DNA from: Lutibacter sp.
GTDB lineage: Bacteria > Bacteroidota > Bacteroidia > Flavobacteriales > Flavobacteriaceae
Assembly (NCBI GenBank): GCA_018054895.1
Contig: JAGPIQ010000013.1
Location: 1 to 33,868, forward strand
DNA: 33,868 bases
Direction: 5' to 3'
Shown: piece by piece, positions 19,008 to 26,179 of the stretch
How the letters are laid out: each line of letters opens with the position of its first letter
How positions within the stretch are numbered: position 1 is the first letter of the stretch
Made by a program: the position numbers and the translations under genes
Notes under the pieces: model-generated
Seen by the model: the letters and a program-made list of their open reading frames with translations, nothing else
Databases searched by the model: none
What the model was told of the DNA's origin: nothing

Positions 19008-19340
19008 TTACTTTTTTATTTTTGAAATTACTTTTATTACTTGCGGAGGAGTTTCTACAGGTTTTAATTCCATAGGCTCCACTCTCTTTCTTATGGTAGA
19101 TTCCAGTTTCATTTCCATAAAAATAGTTCTGGTATCTAAAAATTCCGCTCTTTTTTCATTTATTTCTGAATTCAACTGTGCTATTTGCATCACCTTTTTA
19201 TCTGCGCTATGTGAACTTGCAATTATCAGCAACATCAATCCAACTAAAAACAATATAAATCGCCAATTTTTAAAAGAATCATCACTTACTAAGAAGCGTC
19301 CTTTTAATACATTAAATAGTTGATCCTTAACCTGACTCAT
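19008..19340 (-). CDS. ftsL: FtsL-like division protein
   Basis: A 110-residue bitopic protein: cytoplasmic N-terminus, one transmembrane helix (about 27-43, FILFLVGLMLLIIAS), then a periplasmic coiled-coil (about 48-80, KVMQIAQLNSEINEKRAEF) and a Pro-rich basic tail. Sequence similarity within FtsL is weak, but topology, size and position between rsmH and ftsI are diagnostic. It would bridge FtsQ to FtsI/FtsW. Its ATG shares one base with the rsmH stop codon (TAATG), suggesting coupled translation. Confidence 0.88.
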   Translation of the reverse strand: MSQVKDQLFNVLKGRFLVSDDSFKNWRFILFLVGLMLLIIASSHSADKKVMQIAQLNSEINEKRAEFLDTRTIFMEMKLESTIRKRVEPMELKPVETPPQVIKVISKIKK

Positions 19341-20242
19341 TACTTAAGTGTTGCGATTCTTAATTTTGCACTTCTCGCTCTGTTATTTTCTTTGATTTCA
19401 TTTGAATTTGGCACCACCATTTTCCCAACAGTTTTTAACGGAACACTTATATTTCCATAAAAATCTTTCTCTGGCTCTCCTTCAAACAAACCCATTTTCA
19501 TAAAACGCTTCACCAATCTATCTTCTAAAGAATGGTATGAAATCACACTCAACCTACCTTCTTTATTCAACAATTCTGGCATTTGAAGTAAAAACTCCTT
19601 CAATACTTCAATTTCTTGATTCACTTCAATTCTAATTCCTTGAAATATTTGCGCCAATACTTTATGTTCCACTTTTTTCGGAACAAATTCCGCCAAAATA
19701 CTTTTTAACTCAAAACTTGTTCTAATTGGTGCTGCTAAACGCGTATCTACAATTTTTTTTGCAATTGCTTTCGCATTTCGCAATTCACTGTACTGAAACA
19801 GCACACTACTTAATTGCTCTTCGCTATAATTATTCACAACTTCAAAAGCAGACAGACCAACAGTTTGATTCATTCGCATATCCAAATCAGCATCAAAACG
19901 TGTAGAAAACCCTCTTTCAGCTTCATCAAATTGATGTGAAGAAACTCCTAAGTCAGCCAACACACCATCTACTTTTTTTACATTATAAAAACGCAGGTAC
20001 CTTTTAATATGTCTAAAGTTTTGAGGAATTAGCGTAAAACGCACATCATCAATGGCATTTTTTTGAGCATCCACATCCTGATCAAAAGCATATAACCTAC
20101 CATTTTCATTAAGTCTGCTCAAAATTTCTTTTGAATGACCGCCACCACCAAACGTTACATCCACATAAACGCCAGCAGGATTTATATTTAACCCATCCAC
20201 ACTTTCTTTCAATAAAACTGGATTATGATAATTCGTTTCCAT
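19340..20242 (-). CDS. rsmH: 16S rRNA (cytosine1402-N4)-methyltransferase RsmH
   Basis: SAM-dependent methylation of C1402 in the decoding centre of 16S rRNA (old name MraW). The SAM motif TFGGGGHS is at 30-37. Also visible are GVLADLGVSSHQFD, ERGFSTRFDADLDMRMN, QIFQGIRIEVNQE and SYHSLEDRLVK, all family hallmarks. Its 300 residues are normal. It overlaps mraZ upstream by 20 bases and ftsL downstream by one. Confidence 0.97.
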   Translation of the reverse strand: METNYHNPVLLKESVDGLNINPAGVYVDVTFGGGGHSKEILSRLNENGRLYAFDQDVDAQKNAIDDVRFTLIPQNFRHIKRYLRFYNVKKVDGVLADLGVSSHQFDEAERGFSTRFDADLDMRMNQTVGLSAFEVVNNYSEEQLSSVLFQYSELRNAKAIAKKIVDTRLAAPIRTSFELKSILAEFVPKKVEHKVLAQIFQGIRIEVNQEIEVLKEFLLQMPELLNKEGRLSVISYHSLEDRLVKRFMKMGLFEGEPEKDFYGNISVPLKTVGKMVVPNSNEIKENNRARSAKLRIATLK

Positions 20243-20696
20243 AATTTGTTTGATTACCCATTACATCTTCTGCTAATTCTGAAAACTCACCTGTTGAGTC
20301 ATCAATAGCTTTTTCATAATTGTCTTTATCCCAAATTTCAATAATATTTACCGCCGATGAAAACACTACATTTTTATCTATGGAAGCAAAAATTTGTAAA
20401 TCTTTCGGAATTAATAGTCGACCAGAAGCATCCAACTCAACTATTTTTACACCTGCAGTAAACCTTCTAATGAAGTCATTATTCTTCTTAACAAACCTAT
20501 TCAGTGTGTTCACTTGCGCCATTACCACATTCCATTGTTTCATTGGGTACAATTCCAGACATGGCTGAAACACAGACCGTTTCAACACAAACCCATCATG
20601 TAATATAGGGTCGAGCTGCTTTTTTAACGCAGAAGAAAGCACAACCCTTCCTTTTGCATCAGCCTTCCCTTCATATGTTCCAATTAAGTTTATCAT
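20223..20696 (-). CDS. mraZ: Transcriptional regulator MraZ
   Basis: A 157-residue protein with two AbrB/SpoVT-like swapped-hairpin units: GTYEGKADAKGRVVLSSALK near the N-terminus and VELDASGRLLIPKDLQ in the second half. MraZ forms ring-shaped oligomers and binds clustered TGGG repeats upstream of its own operon to control the dcw genes. Such repeats are present here at 20734-20798, starting 38 bases before the gene. It is the first gene of the cluster. Confidence 0.96.
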   Translation of the reverse strand: MINLIGTYEGKADAKGRVVLSSALKKQLDPILHDGFVLKRSVFQPCLELYPMKQWNVVMAQVNTLNRFVKKNNDFIRRFTAGVKIVELDASGRLLIPKDLQIFASIDKNVVFSSAVNIIEIWDKDNYEKAIDDSTGEFSELAEDVMGNQTNYGNELS

Positions 20697-20715
20697 TAAG
20701 CGCTAGATATAGGTT

Positions 20716-20723
20716 CAAAAATA
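20716..20723 (-). promoter_or_regulatory. Putative -7 promoter box of the mraZ/dcw operon
   Basis: On the minus strand TATTTTTG matches the Bacteroidota sigma -7 consensus TAnnTTTG exactly, 20-27 bases before the mraZ ATG. A clear TTG at the usual -33 distance is not present; the region where it would fall is occupied by MraZ-type boxes. Confidence 0.5.
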
Positions 20724-20733
20724 TGATTTTTTT

Positions 20734-20798
20734 CCCACAATTTTCCACTTTCACCCACTTTGTTGATAACTTTTACCACTTTCCCCCATTTTTACCCT
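20734..20798 (-). promoter_or_regulatory. MraZ operator: two groups of three TGG(G) boxes
   Basis: On the minus strand, TGGG-like boxes end (5' T) at plus positions 20737 (TGGG), 20747 (TGGA), 20757 (TGGG), 20778 (TGGT), 20788 (TGGG) and 20798 (AGGG). Spacing is exactly 10 bp within each group of three and 21 bp between groups, so all face nearly the same side of the helix. Known MraZ operators are TGGG repeats with five- or six-base spacers. The proximal group lies just upstream of the -7 box, so binding could block RNA polymerase. Confidence 0.75.
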
Positions 20799-20873
20799 AT
20801 TTTTTTGAATATCAAAAACTTAAATAATAATTATTCATCGTATTTAAAAAAGTCGTATTTTAGAAAAAAAAGC

Positions 20874-20881
20874 TACCTTTG
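20874..20881 (+). promoter_or_regulatory. Putative -7 promoter box for the hydrolase/engB operon
   Basis: TACCTTTG matches TAnnTTTG exactly, 24 bases before the ATG of the alpha/beta hydrolase. No clear -33 TTG is seen at 17-19 bases upstream. It makes the intergenic region a divergent promoter region with mraZ. Confidence 0.5.
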
Positions 20882-20904
20882 CACTAAGGTTAAAACCAAT
20901 ATTA

Positions 20905-21669
20905 ATGAGCATGAATCTTAAAAAAGAGGGGAAATTTAGTTATCTTGAAGCTGGGGAAGGACAACCTATAATTGTACTTCATGGGCTTTTAGGTGCACTA
21001 AGTAATTTTGAAGGTCTTTATGATTACTTTTCAAAAAACGGATATAAGGTTATTATTCCTGCACTTCCTATTTATGAACTTCCTATTTTAAAAACAAGCG
21101 TTAAAAGTCTTGCTAAGTACTTAAAAGACTTCTTAAAACACAAAGAAATTGATGATGCCATTTTGGTGGGAAACTCATTAGGAGGACACGTAGCACTCTA
21201 TTATTCAAAATTAAATTTACCAACTGTAAAAGCATTAGTGCTTGCTGGTAGTTCTGGCTTATATGAAAAATCATTAGGAGATACCTACCCTAAAAGAGGT
21301 GACTATGAATACATTAAAAAGAAAACAGAAGAAGTTTTTTTCGACCCTAAAATAGCCACAAAAGAATCCGTTGATGAAATATTTGCCGCTGTAAATGATA
21401 GAAATAAAGTAATTAGAACATTAGCCTTGGCTAAAAGTGCTATTCGACATAACATGGCAAAAGATTTACCGAAATTAAATACACCTACGTGTATCATTTG
21501 GGGAAAAAATGATCTTGTTACACCACCAGAAGTAGCTGTAGATTTTCAAAAATTATTACCAGATGCTGATTTATTTTGGGTAGATGAATGTGGGCACGCT
21601 CCAATGATGGAACACCCTGATACATTTAATGAATTATTACATAATTGGCTAAAGGAAAGAAACTTATAA
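20905..21669 (+). CDS. Alpha/beta hydrolase
   Basis: A 254-residue alpha/beta-hydrolase fold protein without signal peptide. It has the oxyanion HGLLG at 26-30, nucleophile elbow GNSLGG with Ser91, probable catalytic Asp203 in GKNDLVTP, and His231 in CGHAPMMEHP. The cap region is around 120-180. It resembles small cytosolic esterase/hydrolase members often annotated only at fold level, so substrate is unknown. It starts an operon with engB three bases downstream and an RluA-type gene after that. An alternative ATG (Met3) two codons downstream is possible. Confidence 0.9.
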   Translation: MSMNLKKEGKFSYLEAGEGQPIIVLHGLLGALSNFEGLYDYFSKNGYKVIIPALPIYELPILKTSVKSLAKYLKDFLKHKEIDDAILVGNSLGGHVALYYSKLNLPTVKALVLAGSSGLYEKSLGDTYPKRGDYEYIKKKTEEVFFDPKIATKESVDEIFAAVNDRNKVIRTLALAKSAIRHNMAKDLPKLNTPTCIIWGKNDLVTPPEVAVDFQKLLPDADLFWVDECGHAPMMEHPDTFNELLHNWLKERNL

Positions 21670-21672
21670 AAG

Positions 21673-22284
21673 ATGATTATTAAAACCGCTGATTTTATAA
21701 TTAGCAACACCAATGTTTCAAGGTGCCCGAAAGATAGACTCCCAGAATATGCTTTTATAGGGCGTTCAAATGTTGGAAAGTCATCACTAATAAATATGCT
21801 TACTGGCCATAGTAAATTGGCTAAAACTTCAGGAAAACCTGGGAAAACACAGCTAATTAACCATTTTAAAATTAATGGCGATTGGTTTTTAGTGGATTTA
21901 CCAGGATACGGCTACGCTAAAGTTTCAAAAAAATTAAGACAAGGATTTCAGGAGTTTATTAAAGATTACTTTTTACAACGTGAGCAATTAATTTGCACTT
22001 TTGTTTTAATTGATTCACGCTTGGAGCCTCAAAAAATAGATCTTGAATTTATGGAGTTTTTAGGTGAAAATGCCATTCCTTTTTGCATTGTTTTTACAAA
22101 AGCGGACAAACTTAAATTGAACCAACTCAATAAAAATATTGAAGTTTATAAAAAACAATTGACAAGTACCATTTGGGAAGAAATGCCTCCGTATTTCTCC
22201 ACTTCTGCTACTGAAGGATCTGGAAAAGATGATATTCTTGATTTTATTGACGATTTGAACGGTAAAATGCTTGAAAATAGTTAA
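21673..22284 (+). CDS. engB: Ribosome biogenesis GTPase EngB (YihA/YsxC)
   Basis: Small TrmE/Era-class GTPase involved in late assembly of the 50S subunit. All G motifs are visible: G1 GRSNVGKS at 30-37, G2 region around Thr59, G3 DLPGYG starting at 75, G4 TKAD at 142-145 and G5 STSATEG at 177-182. Its 203 residues match the family. It lies in a plus-strand run with the hydrolase and a pseudouridine synthase, the latter starting two bases after its stop. Confidence 0.97.
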   Translation: MIIKTADFIISNTNVSRCPKDRLPEYAFIGRSNVGKSSLINMLTGHSKLAKTSGKPGKTQLINHFKINGDWFLVDLPGYGYAKVSKKLRQGFQEFIKDYFLQREQLICTFVLIDSRLEPQKIDLEFMEFLGENAIPFCIVFTKADKLKLNQLNKNIEVYKKQLTSTIWEEMPPYFSTSATEGSGKDDILDFIDDLNGKMLENS

Positions 22285-22286
22285 AA

Positions 22287-22973
22287 ATGGCTTCAACACT
22301 TGAAAATTTATCGGTGTTATTTGAAGATAACCATTTGATAATTATCAACAAACAATCTGGAGATATTGCACAAGGAGACAAAACTGGTGATGCTCCATTA
22401 AGTGATATTGTTAAAGCTTACATCAAAAAAAAATACAACAAACCTGGCAATGTTTTTTTAGGAGTTGTGCATCGGCTAGATAGACCTACAACTGGAGTTA
22501 TTGCGTTTGCCAAAACTTCCAAAGCATTAGAACGTTTCAACAAAATGTTACGTGATAAAGAGGTCAGTAAAACCTATTGGGCAGTTGTAAAAAATCTTCC
22601 CAACAAATTAGAAGATACCTTAACAGGTTTTTTATTGAAAAACCCAAAAAACAACAAATCAACTTCTTATGCTACTGAAAAAAACGGTAGTAAAAAAGCC
22701 ATTCTTCACTATAAAGTTATAAAATCACTCGATAATTATCATTTATTAGAAGTGGATTTAGAAACAGGTAGACACCATCAAATTCGTTGTCAATTGGCTG
22801 CAATTGGTTGCACAATTAAAGGCGATTTAAAATATGGTTTTGACAGAAGTAATAAAGATGGAAGCATTCATTTACATGCGCGTAAAATTGAATTTATTCA
22901 TCCTGTTACCAAAGAAACTATTTCATTAATTGCCCCTACTCCAAAAGATCCTATTTGGGATGCGTGTAATTAA
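22287..22973 (+). CDS. RluA-family RNA pseudouridine synthase
   Basis: Isomerises uridine to pseudouridine in rRNA or tRNA. The family motif HRLDRPTTG is at 62-70 with catalytic Asp65. LLEVDLETGRHHQIRCQ and LHARKIEFIHPV near the C-terminus are also typical. At 228 residues it lacks an N-terminal S4 RNA-binding domain, like the short RluA/TruC-type members. The target position cannot be deduced. It is translationally close to engB, linking two ribosome-related functions. Confidence 0.93.
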   Translation: MASTLENLSVLFEDNHLIIINKQSGDIAQGDKTGDAPLSDIVKAYIKKKYNKPGNVFLGVVHRLDRPTTGVIAFAKTSKALERFNKMLRDKEVSKTYWAVVKNLPNKLEDTLTGFLLKNPKNNKSTSYATEKNGSKKAILHYKVIKSLDNYHLLEVDLETGRHHQIRCQLAAIGCTIKGDLKYGFDRSNKDGSIHLHARKIEFIHPVTKETISLIAPTPKDPIWDACN

Positions 22974-23033
22974 TTTATAATATTTTTACAAAGCAGACGT
23001 TACATAGTACTACTAAAAACTAAAAAGAACAAA

Positions 23034-23471
23034 ATGATCAAAAAATTCATGTTTGGTGCATTGCTTATTTGCGCATCAATAGCTGGAAATGCTCAAAATT
23101 GGCTGACAAATTTTGAAGATGCTACTTCCTTAGCTTCAAAATCAAATAAAAATATTGTTTTGGTGTTTCAAGGCTCGGATTGGTGCGCTCCCTGTATTAA
23201 ATTAGATCATGAAATTTGGAGCACTTCCGCTTTTATAGACTATTCAAAAGAACATTTTATACTTGTGAAAGCTGATTTTCCTAGAAAAAGTAAAAATCAA
23301 TTATCAAAGGAACAGGAACTTCAAAATAAAAATTTAATGGAAAAATATAACAAACAAGGTTATTTTCCATTTGTAGCTGTTATTAATAAAAAAGGTGAAT
23401 TATTAGGAAGTACTGGTTATAAAAAAACGACTCCAGAAGATTATATAAAAACACTTACTTCGTTTAAATAA
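23034..23471 (+). CDS. Exported thioredoxin-like protein
   Basis: A 145-residue protein with a signal peptide (about 1-20, ending NAQ). A thioredoxin fold follows, with the redox motif W50-C51-A-P-C54. It resembles the Thioredoxin_7/DUF255-like secreted group: FEDATSLASKSNKNIVLVF leads into the active site, and FPFVAVINKKGELLGSTGY carries the cis-Pro side. It is the first of four closely packed genes with an ApbE flavin transferase, a Cys-tailed lipoprotein and an outer-membrane barrel. I infer that it reduces or protects cysteines of a partner, perhaps the CGC tail of the lipoprotein. Confidence 0.88.
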   Translation: MIKKFMFGALLICASIAGNAQNWLTNFEDATSLASKSNKNIVLVFQGSDWCAPCIKLDHEIWSTSAFIDYSKEHFILVKADFPRKSKNQLSKEQELQNKNLMEKYNKQGYFPFVAVINKKGELLGSTGYKKTTPEDYIKTLTSFK

Positions 23472-23475
23472 ATCA

Positions 23476-24459
23476 ATGAAAAAATCACTTTTTCTAATTG
23501 TATTTCTAATTGTAGCATCTCAACTATTTAGCCAAAATATTTACAGAAAAACATTGAAATTAATGGGAAGTCGCTTCGACCTTACCGTTGTTGCAAATGA
23601 TTCTTTGAATGGGGAAAAATATATCAATTTAGCAGTTGAAGAAATTACACGAATTGAAAAATTAATATCGTCTTGGGACCCGAATTCCCAGACTTCGGAA
23701 GTCATTAGGAATGCTGGAATTCAACCTGTAAAAGTGGATGCTGAATTATATAATTTAATTGAACGATCCATAGCTATTTCCAAATTAACCGATGGCGCTT
23801 TTGACATTAGCTATGCTTCAATGGATAAAATTTGGAAATTTGATGGAAGTATGAAAGTTATGCCTTCTGAAGAAGAAATAAAAGCTGCCATTTCAAAAAT
23901 AGGATTTCAAAATATTATTCTTGATAAAACAAACCAAACGGTTTTTTTAAAACTAAAAGGAATGAAAATTGGTTTTGGCGCCATTGGAAAAGGCTATGCT
24001 GCTGATGTTGCTAAAAATTTACTCATTTCAAAAGGTGTTGTAGCTGGAATAATAAATGCTTCTGGCGACATGAATACGTGGGGAAAACAGCCGAATGGCG
24101 ACGATTGGACGATTGCTATTACAAACCCACTAAATAAAAATATTTCTTTTGCTATTTTTCCGATTTCTAATAAAGCAGTAGTTACTTCAGGCGATTATGA
24201 AAAATTTGTAACTTTTAACGGTATACGATATTCACACATTATTGATCCAAGAACTGGCTATCCTGCAACAGACATTATTAGCGCTACAGTTTTTGCTCCA
24301 AAAGCAGAATTGGCAGATGCACTTGCTACATCTATTTTTGTAATGGGTACTGAAGTCGGAATAAACAGAATAAATCAATTAAAAAACGTGGAATGTATTA
24401 TTATAGATTCCAAGGGCGGAATTCACACTTCTAACAATATAAATATCAACAATAAATGA
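23476..24459 (+). CDS. apbE: FAD:protein FMN transferase (ApbE)
   Basis: Mg-dependent transfer of FMN from FAD to Thr/Ser of exported proteins. A signal peptide (about 1-19, LFSQ cleavage) has no lipobox Cys. Family motifs are MGSRF at 30-34, GAIGKGYAAD at 168-177, NASGD at 194-198, His254 with IDPRTGYP at 256-263, and probable Mg-binding Asp281 and Thr285 in DALAT. Its 327 residues are typical. It starts four bases after the thioredoxin-like gene and its last four bases overlap the next start (ATGA), so the genes are one translation unit. No Nqr/Rnf or FMN-bind target is nearby, which makes its neighbours the likely clients. Confidence 0.96.
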   Translation: MKKSLFLIVFLIVASQLFSQNIYRKTLKLMGSRFDLTVVANDSLNGEKYINLAVEEITRIEKLISSWDPNSQTSEVIRNAGIQPVKVDAELYNLIERSIAISKLTDGAFDISYASMDKIWKFDGSMKVMPSEEEIKAAISKIGFQNIILDKTNQTVFLKLKGMKIGFGAIGKGYAADVAKNLLISKGVVAGIINASGDMNTWGKQPNGDDWTIAITNPLNKNISFAIFPISNKAVVTSGDYEKFVTFNGIRYSHIIDPRTGYPATDIISATVFAPKAELADALATSIFVMGTEVGINRINQLKNVECIIIDSKGGIHTSNNININNK

Positions 24460-24668
24460 TTAAAAAAATAGGTTTACTCACCTTTATAATTGTTGCATTC
24501 TCATCGTGTGTAGCAGTTAAAGAATACGAAAAAGTTTATTTAAACGACCCAGATATGGTGTTATCATCCAAAAAAATAGATAAGTTTGAAACAAGTTTTC
24601 AGGTATATCGCGAGGCAGCTTCGGGTGCCAATGGAGGAAAATCAGGTGGTGGATGTGGTTGTAATTAA
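24456..24668 (+). CDS. Small lipoprotein with Gly-rich CGC tail (DUF4266-like)
   Basis: Only 70 residues. A lipoprotein signal with lipobox FSSC predicts lipidation at Cys18. A short middle (YEKVYLNDPDMVL, FETSFQVYREAASGA) is followed by the C-terminal tail GGKSGGGCGCN with Cys67 and Cys69. This layout matches the DUF4266 family, of unknown function, found next to DUF3570 and ApbE genes. The mature form would be a membrane-anchored peptide of about 53 residues with two exposed thiols, suited to metal or redox cofactor binding; that is inference. It overlaps apbE by four bases and precedes the DUF3570 gene by nine. Confidence 0.85.
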   Translation: MIKKIGLLTFIIVAFSSCVAVKEYEKVYLNDPDMVLSSKKIDKFETSFQVYREAASGANGGKSGGGCGCN

Positions 24669-24677
24669 TTAAATTCT

Positions 24678-26138
24678 ATGAAAAATATATTTTTAACAAC
24701 GCTTCTTCTGACTTCATTTTTGGGATTTTCCCAAACTACAGAAGACAGCTCGAAAACCTTCACAAAACGTGTGTTGGAAAATACTGAAGTCGATTTAATA
24801 ACTAGTTTTTACGGACAAGATGGCGATAATGCAGCGGTAACTGGTGGTATTGGAACTGAAAAATTAACCGATATAGCAACTACAATAACTGTTTCTATTC
24901 CCTTAAATGCTAATGATGTTTTAACCATTGATGGAACAATTTCAGCATACAGTTCGGCATCCTCAAGTAATTTGAATCCGTTTGATGCTTCTGGCGCTTC
25001 AAGAAACGGAGATGATGATGATGATGATAAAAAATCAAAATCGAGTGCTGCTGAACCCGTAACTGGAAGCCCTTGGGTGGAATCATCAGGCGCATCCAAA
25101 TCTGACGTTTGGGCAAATGGAGACATTGGTTATAGCCATTCTTCAAACGACAGAAATACTATAGTTGGTGCAAATCTTTCATTTGCTAATGAATTTGATT
25201 ATACTTCAGTTGGAATTGGCGGAAATTTCACTAAACTTTTCAATGAAAAAAATACTGAAATTAGTATAAAAGGAAACGTATATTTTGATAGTTGGCAACC
25301 TGTTTATCCAACAGAAATAAAATCATACAATGAGGTAAATAAAAATTTAAACAAAGGTTTTTTTGAAGGTATCGATATTTTGAATCAAAGTGGTGCTGTT
25401 ATTAATAAAACTGGAACCACCATTTGGAGTCCTTTTAACACTACTTTAGTTGAAAATAAATCTCGGAACACTTATTCAGCATCCTTAAGTTTTTCTCAAA
25501 TAGTAACAAAAAAAGCTCAAATTTCTATTTTTTTAGATGTAGTTCAACAAAGCGGCTGGTTATCAAACCCTATGCAGCGTGTGTATTTTTCCGATAGACC
25601 AAATTACTATATTGGAAACGCTTCGAACATTACTAATTATACTTCTAAAAAAAATACCGATGTTTTTCAATTAGCTGATGATATTGAACGATTACCCGAT
25701 ACACGTTTAAAAATACCAGTTGGTGCTCGTTTTAATTATTATATAAATGAAGTTGTTGCATTAAGAACCTATTACAGGTATTATTATGATGATTGGGGAA
25801 TAACATCACACACGGCATCTATTGAATTGCCTGTGAAAATTTCTGACAAGTTTACTTTATATCCAACATACCGTTATTATACGCAAACAGCAGCTGACTA
25901 TTTTGCTCCGTTTGAAGAATTAATATCTACGGATGAATTTTACACATCAGATTATGATTTATCGGAATTCAACTCAAATCAGTTTGGCTTTGGAATCACC
26001 TATACTGATATTTTCACTTCTAAACGAATTTGGAAATTAGGATTGAAAAGTGTGGACTTAAAATACAGTAATTACAAAAGAAACACAGGTTTAACGGCAG
26101 GAATTATTTCGGCAGGATTAAAATTTGTGATGGATTAA
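24678..26138 (+). CDS. DUF3570-like outer-membrane beta-barrel protein
   Basis: A 486-residue protein with a signal peptide (about 1-18, GFSQ). It is built of alternating amphipathic strands (LNEVVALRTYYRYYYDDWG-like and FTLYPTYRYY) and ends in a strand (GIISAGLKFVMD), as in the DUF3570 barrel family. Residues 103-140 form a probable extracellular or plug loop with two SGAS motifs (105-108, 137-140) and six consecutive Asp (112-117). SGA[ST] resembles the flavinylation site recognised by ApbE, whose gene lies two genes upstream; flavinylation is hypothesis only. Function of the family is unknown to me. It ends the four-gene unit and is followed by a terminator. Confidence 0.88.
   Translation: MKNIFLTTLLLTSFLGFSQTTEDSSKTFTKRVLENTEVDLITSFYGQDGDNAAVTGGIGTEKLTDIATTITVSIPLNANDVLTIDGTISAYSSASSSNLNPFDASGASRNGDDDDDDKKSKSSAAEPVTGSPWVESSGASKSDVWANGDIGYSHSSNDRNTIVGANLSFANEFDYTSVGIGGNFTKLFNEKNTEISIKGNVYFDSWQPVYPTEIKSYNEVNKNLNKGFFEGIDILNQSGAVINKTGTTIWSPFNTTLVENKSRNTYSASLSFSQIVTKKAQISIFLDVVQQSGWLSNPMQRVYFSDRPNYYIGNASNITNYTSKKNTDVFQLADDIERLPDTRLKIPVGARFNYYINEVVALRTYYRYYYDDWGITSHTASIELPVKISDKFTLYPTYRYYTQTAADYFAPFEELISTDEFYTSDYDLSEFNSNQFGFGITYTDIFTSKRIWKLGLKSVDLKYSNYKRNTGLTAGIISAGLKFVMD
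25011..25028 (+). repeat. (GAT)6 trinucleotide run within the DUF3570 gene
   Basis: Six perfect GAT codons encode Asp112-117. Triplet slippage would change the length of the acidic run without shifting frame. Confidence 0.9.
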
Positions 26139-26144
26139 AACAAA

Positions 26145-26175
26145 AAAAACGAGGATTTTAAAGATCCTCGTTTTT
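26145..26175. terminator. Bidirectional terminator between DUF3570 gene and argH
   Basis: A 12-bp inverted repeat, AAAAACGAGGAT (26145-26156) and ATCCTCGTTTTT (26164-26175), with a 7-base loop. It has T-runs in both directions and sits between two converging genes, so it can stop both transcripts. Confidence 0.9.
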
Positions 26176-26179
26176 CTAA

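Noticed and set aside
18946-19323. 125-residue plus-strand reading frame
   Set aside because: It is antisense to ftsL and the start of ftsI; the real genes have clear topology and context, so this is a shadow.
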